Of a stretch of 64,000 nucleotides of DNA, positions 43,606 through 52,193 are shown piece after piece (position 1 is the first letter of the stretch; each line of letters starts with the position of its first letter). The position numbers and the translations under genes were made by a program. The stretch is from assembly GCA_965276635.1 (NCBI GenBank), contig CBDIBC010000004.1, positions 248,001-312,000 on the forward strand, written 5' to 3'. A model generated the notes under the pieces. It was given only the letters and a program-made list of their open reading frames with translations, was not told the DNA's origin and ran no database searches. This stretch comes from CBDIBC01 sp965276635. GTDB lineage: Bacteria; Actinomycetota; Acidimicrobiia; Acidimicrobiales; Palsa-688.

Positions 43606-43688
43606 GCAATCCTCCGGCGCGGCCCACTCGTCGAGGCGGATTGTCGGGGCAAGGCATCGGTAGAACGTCCGACAAGGGGAGGCAAGCC

Positions 43689-45188
43689 ATGGCAACCAGT
43701 GACGGTGCGACGGCCGTAAAGGGCGAGCAACGGATGCAGATCGACGGGAAGCTGGTCGAGGCGAAGTCCGGCAAGGTGTTCGACAACATCAACCCGGCCA
43801 CCGAAGCGGTACTGGGCCAGGTGGCCGATGCCGGTCACGAGGATATGGACGAGGCCATCGCTGCGGCCCGCCGGGCCTTCGACGAGTCGGCCTGGGCCAC
43901 TGACAGGGGGCTCCGCCAGCGCTGCCTGCGCCAGCTCCAGGCGGCGTTGGAGGAGGAGAGGGAGCTCCTGCGGGCCGAGCTGGTGGCCGAGGTGGGCGCG
44001 CCGGTGCAGTTGACCTACGGCCCCCAGCTCGATGCTCCGCTCTCCGACGCCTTGCTCTGGCCAGCCGAGTTCATCGACACCTTCGCCTGGGAGCGGGACC
44101 TCCCCGAGGGCACCGCCTTCGGCACCCGGAGCTGGCGCAAGGTGGTCAAGGAGCCGGTCGGAGTGGTGGGCGCCATCGTCCCGTGGAACGTGCCGTTCGA
44201 AGTGGCCATCAACAAGCTGGGTCAGGGTCTGGCCACAGGGAACACCGTTATCTTGAAGGCCGCGCCCAACACCCCATGGAACGCCACGCGCATCGGCCGC
44301 CTGGCCGCCGAGCACACCGACTTCCCCCCCGGCGTGCTGCAAGTGGTGACGACCTCGGACAACGCGGTGGCCGAAGACCTGGTGATTGATCCCCGGGTCG
44401 ACCTGATCTCCTTCACCGGTTCGACCGCGGTCGGGCGCCGGATCATGGCCCGGGGTGCGCCTACCCTCAAGCGGCTCTTCCTCGAGCTGGGGGGCAAGTC
44501 GGCGGACATCATCCTGGAGGACGCCGACTTCGAAGCCAAACTGTCTCGGGCTTGGAGGATCTGCAACCACGGCGGTCAGGGCTGCGTGATGTTGACCAGG
44601 ATGCTGCTTCCCCGCTCGCGTTACGAGGAGGGCATCGCCATCATGGAGCCCGGTTTCCGGAACGTCCCTTACGGCGACCCGACCGACCCCGGCAACATCC
44701 AGGGCCCCCAGATCAGTGCCCTCCAGCGCGAGCGGGTGCTGGGCTACATCGAGCAGGGCAAAGCCGAAGGAGCCCGCGTGGTCGTCGGCGGCGGCCGTCC
44801 GGCCCAGTTCGACAAGGGTTTCTATGTGGAGCCCACCCTCTTTGCCGACGTGGACAACTCGATGTCCGTCGCTCGTGAGGAGATCTTCGGCCCCGTGCTG
44901 GTCGTGGTGCCTTTCGATGACGATGACGACGCCGTCCGGCTGGCCAATGAGAACCAGTACGGCCTCGGAGTCGGGGTCACGTCCGGTTCGGAGGACCGGG
45001 CCATGGCCGTCGCCCGGCGGGTCCGGGCCGGGACCGCCACCGTCAACGGCGGTGTTTGGTACGGAGCCGACTCCCCGTTTGGCGGGTACAAGGCCAGTGG
45101 CGTCGGGCGCCAGAACGGGATCGAGGGCTTCGAGCAGTACACGGAGACCAAGGCGTACGCCGGCAGCCTGCCGCCGTCGGCGAGCTGA
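43689..45188 (+). CDS. Aldehyde dehydrogenase
   Basis: A 499-residue NAD(P)-dependent dehydrogenase with the catalytic set N167 (PWNVP), E266 (LELGGKS) and C299 (GGQGC). The cofactor fold FTGSTAVGRRI and the C-terminal PFGGYKASGVGRQNG are present. It oxidises an aldehyde, possibly a product of the neighbouring amidohydrolases or of the P450, to the acid. ATG 43689 with AGGGGAGG upstream was chosen. It follows the amidohydrolase by 83 nt. Confidence 0.93.
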   Translation: MATSDGATAVKGEQRMQIDGKLVEAKSGKVFDNINPATEAVLGQVADAGHEDMDEAIAAARRAFDESAWATDRGLRQRCLRQLQAALEEERELLRAELVAEVGAPVQLTYGPQLDAPLSDALLWPAEFIDTFAWERDLPEGTAFGTRSWRKVVKEPVGVVGAIVPWNVPFEVAINKLGQGLATGNTVILKAAPNTPWNATRIGRLAAEHTDFPPGVLQVVTTSDNAVAEDLVIDPRVDLISFTGSTAVGRRIMARGAPTLKRLFLELGGKSADIILEDADFEAKLSRAWRICNHGGQGCVMLTRMLLPRSRYEEGIAIMEPGFRNVPYGDPTDPGNIQGPQISALQRERVLGYIEQGKAEGARVVVGGGRPAQFDKGFYVEPTLFADVDNSMSVAREEIFGPVLVVVPFDDDDDAVRLANENQYGLGVGVTSGSEDRAMAVARRVRAGTATVNGGVWYGADSPFGGYKASGVGRQNGIEGFEQYTETKAYAGSLPPSAS

Positions 45189-45265
45189 GGCCAAGTCGCA
45201 ACCCGGCCCGCTGAAGTGAGCCCGGCACACGACCGCTTGATCCGAACGCAACCGAAAGGGGCACG

Positions 45266-45733
45266 ATGAGCGCTGGTATGTCTCCGGAGCAGGTCGTCTA
45301 CAACCATGTGGGCATCTGCGTCACCGATCTCGACCGATCGAAGCGGTTCTACGAGCAGGTACTGCAGTTCCGTTTCTGGTGGGAGCTCGACGCCCCCGAT
45401 GAGGGCACCAGCCAGCTGTTGGAGATCCCCACGCCCGTCGGTCTGCACGCCGTGTACCTGGTGCGCGACGGCCTGGTGCTGGAGCTGCTCCACTTCGGTC
45501 AGGCCGGGGCCCGGGACTTCCGGGCGCGGGTCATGAACGAACCCGGCCTTACCCATCTCTCCTTCTCGGTCGGGGACATACCGGCGGTGCTGGAGCAGGT
45601 GGCCCCCAACGGCGGGGAGGTCCTCGAGCAGACCGACATGCACGCAGCCATCATCATCCGCGACCCGGACGGGCAACTCATCGAGCTGACGTCGCCCGGT
45701 TGGCGAGCCACGCTCCCTCCACTGCCGAGCTGA
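45266..45733 (+). CDS. VOC-superfamily (glyoxalase/extradiol dioxygenase-like) protein
   Basis: A 155-residue protein of two beta-alpha-beta-beta-beta modules. The metal-binding pattern has His in NHVGICV, Glu-type ligands in VLELLHFG, HLSFSV and IRDPDGQLIELT. It could be a lyase, isomerase, epimerase or dioxygenase acting on a small metabolite. ATG 45266 has GAAAGGGG before it. It is located between the aldehyde dehydrogenase and the third amidohydrolase. The family does not reveal the substrate. Confidence 0.87.
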   Translation: MSAGMSPEQVVYNHVGICVTDLDRSKRFYEQVLQFRFWWELDAPDEGTSQLLEIPTPVGLHAVYLVRDGLVLELLHFGQAGARDFRARVMNEPGLTHLSFSVGDIPAVLEQVAPNGGEVLEQTDMHAAIIIRDPDGQLIELTSPGWRATLPPLPS

Positions 45734-45788
45734 CGGCCGGGCGGGATGGCCCGCTCGCAACCGTGACGGCCTCTTGCGGAGCGCAGCC

Positions 45789-45806
45789 CACTGATACAGT
45801 GAGGGA
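45789..45806. promoter_or_regulatory. Palindrome CACTGATACAGTG and CAGTGAGGGA element
   Basis: CACTG-ATA-CAGTG (45789-45801) lies about 100 nt before the third amidohydrolase. The overlapping decamer CAGTGAGGGA (45797-45806) recurs upstream of the M24/P450 operon, read on the other strand at 50854-50863. TACAGT in it could also be a -10 element. A shared regulator for the two operons is inferred. Confidence 0.4.
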
Positions 45807-45892
45807 AAACAACCGTTGACCGGTCCGCCCGGCTTTCGCTCAGACGAGCAAAGAAGGTGAAGTGGGCGGACCAACAAGGAGAGGTGCTCTTC

Positions 45893-47095
45893 ATGCCGTC
45901 ACGAGATCTCGATTTCCCGGTGTTCGACGCCGACAACCACATGTACGAGACACCGGATGCGTTCACGCAGTACCTGCCGTCCGAGTACGAGGGTCTCATC
46001 AAGTACATCGAGGTCAACGGGCGTACCAAGATCGCGGTGAACAACCGCATCAGCGACTACATCCCCAATCCCACCTTCGAGGTGGTGGCCGCGCCGGGGG
46101 CCCAGGAGGAATTCTTCAAGGTCGGTAACCCCGAGGGTAAGTCCCGCCGGGAGATCCTGGGCAAAGGCATGCGCGCCCTTCCCGGATTCAAGGACCCTGA
46201 GCCACGCCTGAAGTTGATGGACGAGCTCGGCCTGGACCGGGCGCTGATGTGGCCCACGCTGGCCAGCCTGCTCGAGGAGCGCCTTCGGGACAACCCGCCG
46301 GCCACCCACGCCGTCGTCCATGCCCTGAACCAGTGGATGGACGCGCACTGGACCTTCAACTTCGAGGACCGGATCTTTCCCGTGCCGGTGATCACCATGT
46401 GCATCATGGACGAAGCCATCAAGGAGCTGGAGTGGGTGCTCGAGCGGGGCGCCCGGATCATCCTGATCCGCCCGGCGCCGGTCCCCGGCTTCATGGGCCC
46501 CCGGTCCATGGCCCTGCCGGAGTTCGACCCGTTCTGGGCCAAGGTGGCCGAGGCCGACATCCTGGTGGGCATGCACGCCTCCGACAGCGGCTACCAGCGC
46601 TACACCAACGAGTGGGAGGGCGTGCGAGACGGTGAGATGCTTCCCTTCAAGGGCGTGTCAGGCTTCCAGGCCATCACCGGCCATCAGGGTCGTCCCATCA
46701 TCGACACGGTCGCCTCGCTGGTAGGCCACGGGTTGTGCTCTCGCTTCCCGACCTTGCGCTTCACGCCGGTCGAGAACGGCAGCAACTGGGTGCGCCCCCT
46801 GCTGGCCGACATGGAGCACGCCTGGATCTCCAGCCCCAACTCCTTCGATGAGAACCCGGTCGAGGTGTTCAAGCGGAACATCTATGTGCACCCGTTCCAC
46901 GAGGAGGACCCCAAGGGGCTTATCGATCTGCTGGGCGCCGACCGCGTCCTCTTCGGCTCGGACTACCCCCATCCCGAGGGTATGGCCGACCCCATCACCT
47001 TTGTGGACGATCTCCAGGGCCTGCCCGAAAAGGACGTGGAGCTTGTCATGGGCGGCAATCTGAACCGGCTCATGGGCTTCGGCACGGCCGCCTGA
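45893..47095 (+). CDS. Amidohydrolase family 2 metal-dependent hydrolase (third paralogue)
   Basis: A 400-residue TIM-barrel protein, more distant from the other two. It opens with PVFDADNHMYETPDAF and contains DRALMWPT, ILIRPAPVPGFMGPRS, VGMHASDSGYQRY, FTPVENGSNWVRPLL and the metal-site FGSDYPHPEGMADP. ATG 45893 with AAGGAGAGG about 9 nt upstream is preferred to GTG 45857. It has its own candidate control site upstream. Relatives are frequent in mycobacterial and acidimicrobial genomes next to P450s. The reaction is unknown. Confidence 0.87.
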   Translation: MPSRDLDFPVFDADNHMYETPDAFTQYLPSEYEGLIKYIEVNGRTKIAVNNRISDYIPNPTFEVVAAPGAQEEFFKVGNPEGKSRREILGKGMRALPGFKDPEPRLKLMDELGLDRALMWPTLASLLEERLRDNPPATHAVVHALNQWMDAHWTFNFEDRIFPVPVITMCIMDEAIKELEWVLERGARIILIRPAPVPGFMGPRSMALPEFDPFWAKVAEADILVGMHASDSGYQRYTNEWEGVRDGEMLPFKGVSGFQAITGHQGRPIIDTVASLVGHGLCSRFPTLRFTPVENGSNWVRPLLADMEHAWISSPNSFDENPVEVFKRNIYVHPFHEEDPKGLIDLLGADRVLFGSDYPHPEGMADPITFVDDLQGLPEKDVELVMGGNLNRLMGFGTAA

Positions 47096-47110
47096 CCTTC
47101 GGCTCTCCGC

Positions 47111-47166
47111 TTGACCTGGCAACCAGTCAATCGGAGACTTGCTGACAGGAGACTGACGATCGTCAG
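47111..47166. terminator. Possible bidirectional terminator region between convergent genes
   Basis: TTGACCTGG-CAA-CCAGTCAA (47111-47130) can form a hairpin with one bulge, and CTGACGATCGTCAG (47153-47166) is a perfect 14-bp palindrome overlapping the P450 stop. They lie where an amidohydrolase and a P450 gene converge. There is no T-tract, so the terminator call is weak. Confidence 0.3.
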
Positions 47167-48419
47167 AAGGGTCGCTCGACCCCGACGACGGGCCCGGGGC
47201 TGAACGTCGCCGGCATGGTGACCACGCCGGCCAGCTCCGGGTTGCCCTGGTAGAAGCGGGTCGCCTCGCGGTCCACCTGGTAGTCAGGTATCCGGGTCAG
47301 CGCCTCGCGCATGAGCACGGCGAACATGGTTCGGGCCACGTGCATGCCGATACAGCGGTGCGGGCCGACCCCGAACGCAAGGTGGGGATTGGGCGAGCGG
47401 TCCAGCACCACCTGGTCGGGCCGGTCGAACACCTTCTCGTCGAAGTTGGCGGCCAGCCAGCTCATCATCAGGAACTCGCCCCGCTTGAGCTGGCGGCCAC
47501 CCAGCTCCACGTCGGCTGCCACCGTGCGAGTCAGGGTCTCGTTGACCGAGGTGAAGCGCAGGAACTCCTCCGTCGCCGGCACCAAGAGATCCGGCTCGTC
47601 GATGAGCCGCTGGCGCAGGTCGTGGTGGGCATCGAGGTAGTACAGGGAAAGCGACGTGAGCGAGGAGGTGGTGTCCAGTCCGCCGCCGATGAGGTTCCAG
47701 AGCACGCCGATGAGCTCGTCGTCCCGCAGCGTGCGGCCGCCCTCGATCTCGAGGCCGACGAGCTGGCTCAGCACGTCATCGCGAGGGTCCTTCCGGCGCT
47801 CCTCCGCGGTGCGGAGGAGCTCGGCCATCATGTCGGCGAGCATGGCCTGTGAGCGGGCCGGGTCCACCGGTTCGCCGCCGGATGCGTTCACGGCGTGGAA
47901 GACCTCGGCGTAGTACGGCCAGCTGTCACACGGCAGCCCTACCATCTTCATGGTGAGCACGGCGGGGACGGCATTGGCGAAATCGGTGACCATGTCCATC
48001 CGCCCCTCTGCGATCTTCTGGTCCAGGAACCAGGTGGCGCACTGCTCGAGGAAGGGCCGATAGGCGGCCACCGCCGTAGGCAGCATGAAGGGATTGAGGA
48101 TCCGGCGCAACGAGGCATGGGTCTGCCCTTCGACCTCGGCGATGAGGGCGGGCGGGACGCCGGGCAGGCGAGGGACCCCCATGATGCCGATGTACTCGAT
48201 GCCGTCGGGCGAGCTCTCCTCGTACTTGGAGGTGAAGGTGGCGCCGTCCCTCGACACCGCGGCCACCTCGTCGTAGCCGCTGACGATCCAGAAGCCCCCG
48301 TAGTGCGAGTTGTGCGCCACCGGGCACTTCCGGAGCTCGGCCCACTTCTCGTGCCGGTTGTCGAAGAACTCGTCAGAATGATGGTCGAAATCGACGGCCG
48401 AATCGTCAGTCACGCTCAT
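47163..48419 (-). CDS. Cytochrome P450
   Basis: A 418-residue soluble bacterial-type P450. Oxygen-binding helix I is GGGLDTTSS (246-254), the ExxR motif is EEFLR (284-288), and the heme loop is FGVGPHRCIG with C356. It hydroxylates an unknown substrate and needs ferredoxin and reductase partners not seen here. It overlaps the upstream M24-like gene by 4 nt, so the three genes (two M24, then P450) form one leftward operon. It probably acts on the same compound class as the amidohydrolase genes. Confidence 0.94.
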   Translation of the reverse strand: MSVTDDSAVDFDHHSDEFFDNRHEKWAELRKCPVAHNSHYGGFWIVSGYDEVAAVSRDGATFTSKYEESSPDGIEYIGIMGVPRLPGVPPALIAEVEGQTHASLRRILNPFMLPTAVAAYRPFLEQCATWFLDQKIAEGRMDMVTDFANAVPAVLTMKMVGLPCDSWPYYAEVFHAVNASGGEPVDPARSQAMLADMMAELLRTAEERRKDPRDDVLSQLVGLEIEGGRTLRDDELIGVLWNLIGGGLDTTSSLTSLSLYYLDAHHDLRQRLIDEPDLLVPATEEFLRFTSVNETLTRTVAADVELGGRQLKRGEFLMMSWLAANFDEKVFDRPDQVVLDRSPNPHLAFGVGPHRCIGMHVARTMFAVLMREALTRIPDYQVDREATRFYQGNPELAGVVTMPATFSPGPVVGVERPF

Positions 48420-49558
48420 GGGAAAGACCTTTCGCCTCTCGTCAGCACTTCGGGCTCGTCCGCGGTCAAGAGAACGAGCTCACGTTGGAGGAACCCGCCC
48501 GTTCCCTCAGCCGTCACCCAGGACTGGACGTTGAGCACCGCCCCCTCGTGGAGGGGCGCCCCTCTGCCCCGCCCGAAGCCTACCAGCGGCGCCTCGGCCC
48601 CCAGTCCCATCCCGTGGGCCAGGGCCACCCGGGGCTCGGGCTCCCCAGTCGACTCCCATGCCTGGTACAGGTCGGCGCCGGTGTTCCCGGGCCGACAGGC
48701 GCCGAGAAGGGCGTCCAGTCCTCGCCGGCACCGAGCGGCCAGGTCGGCGGTCCCCGGGGGAGGGGTGGCACCGGCCGCCCGGGTTCGGGCCAGGCCGGCC
48801 TCGTACCCGGCGTAGAGGGCGCCGGGGGCCAGGACGACCAGCTCGTCGTCGCCGACCGGTCGGTCAGTGGCCAGATTCCGGAAGCGAACCGGCCCCTGGC
48901 GAGCGGTGGCAAAGGCCACACCCTCGCTCGGCGGCGTGGGGGCCCCGAGCCGGGAGACGCACTCGTCGTACACGGCCAGCAGCTCCCGCTCGGTCACACC
49001 GGGAACGAGCGCGTGCTCCAGGGCCGAGAGCCCGGCCTCGGCCAAGGCGGCGGCCACGGTGAGGCAGGCGATCTCGTCGGCTGTCTTGGTCGCCCGGGCC
49101 TGAGCCAGCACGCCCGATGCATCCACCAGCTCGGCCATGGGCACCACCGTCGGCAGGGCCTGGGCGAAGAAGGGGTTGAGCGAGTCGGTACCGACCCTGT
49201 TGGCCTGGGCCAGGCTCGGGATCTCGGCCAGTGCGGCCAAGAGATTGGCCGGGTTCCAGAACATCCCGTACAGATCCTGGTGACCGATCTCGGGGGGGAC
49301 GCCCTCGTCCCACACCGACAAGAGATGGACGCGCTCCGTGCTGCGCACCACCACACACACCGGGGCGAAGGGGAACGCCCCCGAGCGCCACAGCTGGCGA
49401 GCACCGGCCGCATAGTGGACGTTCCCCCCGCGACCGAGGACGACGGCGTCGAGGTGGGCCGCCTCCATCCCGTCGAACAGCCGGCGCCGCCGCTCCTGGC
49501 GCAGCCGAGTGAAGTCGACTCGCCCGCTGTCTTCCAGGGCCATGACACCCGCACTCAT
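48416..49558 (-). CDS. M24-fold pita-bread protein lacking metal ligands
   Basis: A 380-residue creatinase/prolidase-like protein with the N-terminal creatinase-type domain (DAVVLGRGGNVHYAAGARQL) and the pita-bread C-domain. Compared with its neighbour, the five metal ligands are mostly lost: both Asp positions are Ala and Gly (VLAPGALYAGYEAGLAR), the first Glu is Gln (LNVQSW). Only His in LAHGMGLG and Glu in RELVLL remain. It cannot be a standard dinuclear-metal peptidase; it may act like creatinase, which needs no metal, or as a partner subunit. It overlaps the neighbouring M24 gene and the P450 gene by 4 nt each. Confidence 0.85.
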   Translation of the reverse strand: MSAGVMALEDSGRVDFTRLRQERRRRLFDGMEAAHLDAVVLGRGGNVHYAAGARQLWRSGAFPFAPVCVVVRSTERVHLLSVWDEGVPPEIGHQDLYGMFWNPANLLAALAEIPSLAQANRVGTDSLNPFFAQALPTVVPMAELVDASGVLAQARATKTADEIACLTVAAALAEAGLSALEHALVPGVTERELLAVYDECVSRLGAPTPPSEGVAFATARQGPVRFRNLATDRPVGDDELVVLAPGALYAGYEAGLARTRAAGATPPPGTADLAARCRRGLDALLGACRPGNTGADLYQAWESTGEPEPRVALAHGMGLGAEAPLVGFGRGRGAPLHEGAVLNVQSWVTAEGTGGFLQRELVLLTADEPEVLTRGERSFP

Positions 49559-50793
49559 GGCGCCACCTCAAAGGGGTCGTACCGAGTGCCACTGAGCGGA
49601 ACCCAACCGTCGTCGGTGATGGCCACGATGTCCTCTGACCGGTAGCCCGCTGCGCCCTCGTCCCAGATCACCGGCTCGAACACCAGCACCATTCCCGGCA
49701 CCATCACCTGCGACCCGTCGAACTCCTCACCGAGGTCGGTTCCGACCAGCGGCATCTCGGCACTGTCCGTCCCCACCCCGTGGGCCAGATAGAAGTGCTC
49801 GATCCACGGCCTGACCCCGTCATTGGCCGCGATGGCGGCTCGACCGAGCTCAAGCGCAGTCACGCCCGGCTTGCAGACATCGAGGGCGGCATCGACGACC
49901 GATCGCCAGCGCCGGAATTGGGCCACCTGGCGATCCGACGGCGACGGGGCCGAGCTGGTGAGCCAGGTCCGGCCGTAGTCCGACGCATAGCCGTGATGGG
50001 AGATGCCGGCGTCCACCCAGATGACGTCGCCCTCCCGCAGGATCCGGTCGGTGGTGGAGGTCGGGTAGGCCAGGTCGCCATGGGTCGTCCACGGTCCGGC
50101 CGCCTTGGTCTTGGTCATCACCTGCCAGATCGGATCGATGGCGTTGGCGGTGGCGCCAAGCTCGAAGACCCGGCGCAGGAAGGCCCCGCTCAGATCGGTC
50201 TGGCGAACACCGGGTCGAAGGCCGGCCCGGGTGGCATCCATGGCCAGCTCCGTTATCCGCTGGGCCGTCCTGATGCACGAGACCTCGTCGGGAGTCTTGG
50301 TCAGCTTCGCCGGTCCCACCACCGCGCCGGCATCCGACCATGCGAACCGGTCGAGGGCACCGAGCATCGGGTACGTCTGCTCATCCACACCGAGGCGGGC
50401 GCCGGCCGGGAACAGCCGCTCCAGTGCGTCCGCCATGTTGCCGATGCCGTCCTCCAGGTCGGGAAAGAGCGGCCCGTGGAGATGGTCGGGTGGCAGGTCA
50501 GGCGGAGCGCTGTCCCAGTAGGGAGTGAAGAGGTGGGGCGCGTCCGAGCCCCGCACCACGACGGCGACAGTCCGGAACAGGCCGGCCCGACCACTGTCCT
50601 CTCCCGGGCCCTCGGCACCCGTGGCATAGGCCACCGAGCTGGATCCCAGGAGCACCAGGCCATCGAGGCCTCCGGCCTCGAGGTTGTGCTGGAGCCGGCG
50701 ATGCCGATCGGCGCGCATCCGGGCCAGGTCGGGCTCATCGGGGATAGGCAGCCCACCGATCGTCGCCCCCCCCGCCCAGTCGTCCACCGTCAT
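49555..50793 (-). CDS. M24-family metallohydrolase (Xaa-Pro peptidase-like)
   Basis: A 412-residue protein with creatinase-type N-terminal and pita-bread C-terminal domains. All five metal ligands are present: D261 and D272 (WVDAGISHHGYASDYGRTW), H338 (YLAHGVGTD), E373 (VFEPVIW) and E387 (SEDIVAIT). Its true substrate need not be a peptide, since M24 members also cleave C-N bonds in small molecules. It is the first gene of the M24-M24-P450 operon and overlaps the next gene by 4 nt. A TTGACA hexamer lies 129 nt upstream of the start. Confidence 0.88.
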   Translation of the reverse strand: MTVDDWAGGATIGGLPIPDEPDLARMRADRHRRLQHNLEAGGLDGLVLLGSSSVAYATGAEGPGEDSGRAGLFRTVAVVVRGSDAPHLFTPYWDSAPPDLPPDHLHGPLFPDLEDGIGNMADALERLFPAGARLGVDEQTYPMLGALDRFAWSDAGAVVGPAKLTKTPDEVSCIRTAQRITELAMDATRAGLRPGVRQTDLSGAFLRRVFELGATANAIDPIWQVMTKTKAAGPWTTHGDLAYPTSTTDRILREGDVIWVDAGISHHGYASDYGRTWLTSSAPSPSDRQVAQFRRWRSVVDAALDVCKPGVTALELGRAAIAANDGVRPWIEHFYLAHGVGTDSAEMPLVGTDLGEEFDGSQVMVPGMVLVFEPVIWDEGAAGYRSEDIVAITDDGWVPLSGTRYDPFEVAP

Positions 50794-50853
50794 GGCTGTC
50801 CTCCTTCGGTGGGGCTCGTGCGGCTAACGATGACCTCTGCGACCACACTGCCC

Positions 50854-50927
50854 TCCCTCACTGGATTGCGCACCTACCCTCCAACACCCCGGAGCCTTAC
50901 CCTGTTCGCGAAAATGGTGGTTGTCAA
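50854..50927 (-). promoter_or_regulatory. Candidate promoter and shared element upstream of the M24/P450 operon
   Basis: On the minus strand a perfect TTGACA (50927-50922) lies 17 nt before CAGGGT (50904-50899), a mediocre -10. Further downstream is CAGTGAGGGA (50863-50854), identical to a decamer before the third amidohydrolase gene. This supports a common regulator, but the -10 is imperfect. Confidence 0.35.
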
Positions 50928-51021
50928 CTCGCAGGTCTCGCCGCCTCCGTGTCTCATGGAGGACCGATCGCGGGGCCCGGGCGGCATCGGCTGCCGCATG
51001 CGCGTGACGTCTGGTGCGAGG

Positions 51022-52173
51022 TCAACCCGGCTGTCGCCTGCGAGACCCTGGGCTAGAGGGCTCCGGCCCGGGCAGGAGGGAGCGTTGGATCTTCCCGATG
51101 GCCGTGCGGGGCAGGTGGTCGACGACGAGCAGCTGGCGGGGGGCGGCGTAGGCGGCGAGCTGCTCGGTCACCAGGCGCCGGAGGTCAGCGAGGGCCGGTG
51201 TGGGCGTGGTTGGGGACGGCACGATCCAGGCGACGACTCGCTGCCCCCACTCGGGGTCGGGGCGACCGGCAACGGCGACGTCGGCCACGCCCGGGTGGGC
51301 CCTGAGGATGGCCTCCACGGGCGCCGGCCACACGTTCTCGCCGCCGGTGATGATGAGCTCGGCGATGCGCCCGCGCACCTGCAGGAGGCCGGCCTCGTCC
51401 ATCGCTCCTGCGTCGCCCGTAGCGAACCAGCCGTCACCGTCGACCGCCTCGCTGCCGTCCCGGTAGCCGCGCAACAGCATGGGCCCGCGCACCCGCACCT
51501 CCCCGTCGACGATGTCGAGCTCCACCTCGTCGAGCGGACGGCCGTCATAGACGACGCCGCTGCCGGTCTCGGTGAGCCCGTAGGTCGTAACCACGTTGGC
51601 GGCCAGCCCACCGGGCGGTGAGGACCCACCGAGGACGACGGTGTGGAACCGGTCCGGGCCGACCCGGGCCAGGGTCGTCGGCACCAACGACACGAAGACA
51701 TCCGGTCCGGAACGGTCGACCACGGCGTCGTGCTCGAAGCCGGCCAGCAGCTCCAGGCCCGTTCCGATGATCAGGGCGCGAGCGACGACCGCCATGCCGC
51801 CGATGTGGTTCAGGGGCAGGCAGGCCAGCCAGCGGTGGCGGTCCGGCTCGACGCCGAGGCGCGCCGAGGTGGCGCGCGCCGACGCGGTCAGGGCGTCATG
51901 GGTGAGGATCACACCCTTCGGGGTTCCGGTGGTGCCGCTGGTGGCCATCACCAGGGCGTCGCCGGCCTCGACCGGACGACCGTCGGGCTGGGCCGAGCGG
52001 CCGTCGGCGTCCACCACCCATGCCGGTGCCATGTGCTCGAGCAGGGCCCGGCGGGCGGGCGGGGACAGTCGCTGGTCGACCGGCAGCACGGCGTGGCCGT
52101 CGTCCCAGGCCCGGCGCAGGGCGCGCAGGAACGGGGTGCCCCCGGGCAGGTCAATTGCCACCAGGTCGGACAC
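51022..52173 (-). CDS. menE: o-Succinylbenzoate-CoA ligase (MenE)
   Basis: A 383-residue ANL-family enzyme that activates o-succinylbenzoate during menaquinone synthesis. The adenylate P-loop is MATSGTTGTPKGVI. It has LPLNHIGGM, TTYGLTETGSGVVYDG, GDAGAMDEAGLLQVRGR, ITGGENVWPAPVE and the catalytic Lys in IGKIQR. It is compact, as bacterial MenE proteins of this type often are. GTG 52173 is assumed. menA starts 20 bp away on the other strand, and other men genes follow, which confirms the role. Confidence 0.9.
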   Translation of the reverse strand: MSDLVAIDLPGGTPFLRALRRAWDDGHAVLPVDQRLSPPARRALLEHMAPAWVVDADGRSAQPDGRPVEAGDALVMATSGTTGTPKGVILTHDALTASARATSARLGVEPDRHRWLACLPLNHIGGMAVVARALIIGTGLELLAGFEHDAVVDRSGPDVFVSLVPTTLARVGPDRFHTVVLGGSSPPGGLAANVVTTYGLTETGSGVVYDGRPLDEVELDIVDGEVRVRGPMLLRGYRDGSEAVDGDGWFATGDAGAMDEAGLLQVRGRIAELIITGGENVWPAPVEAILRAHPGVADVAVAGRPDPEWGQRVVAWIVPSPTTPTPALADLRRLVTEQLAAYAAPRQLLVVDHLPRTAIGKIQRSLLPGPEPSSPGSRRRQPG

Positions 52174-52193
52174 GACGGATAGTTTGCCGTCCA

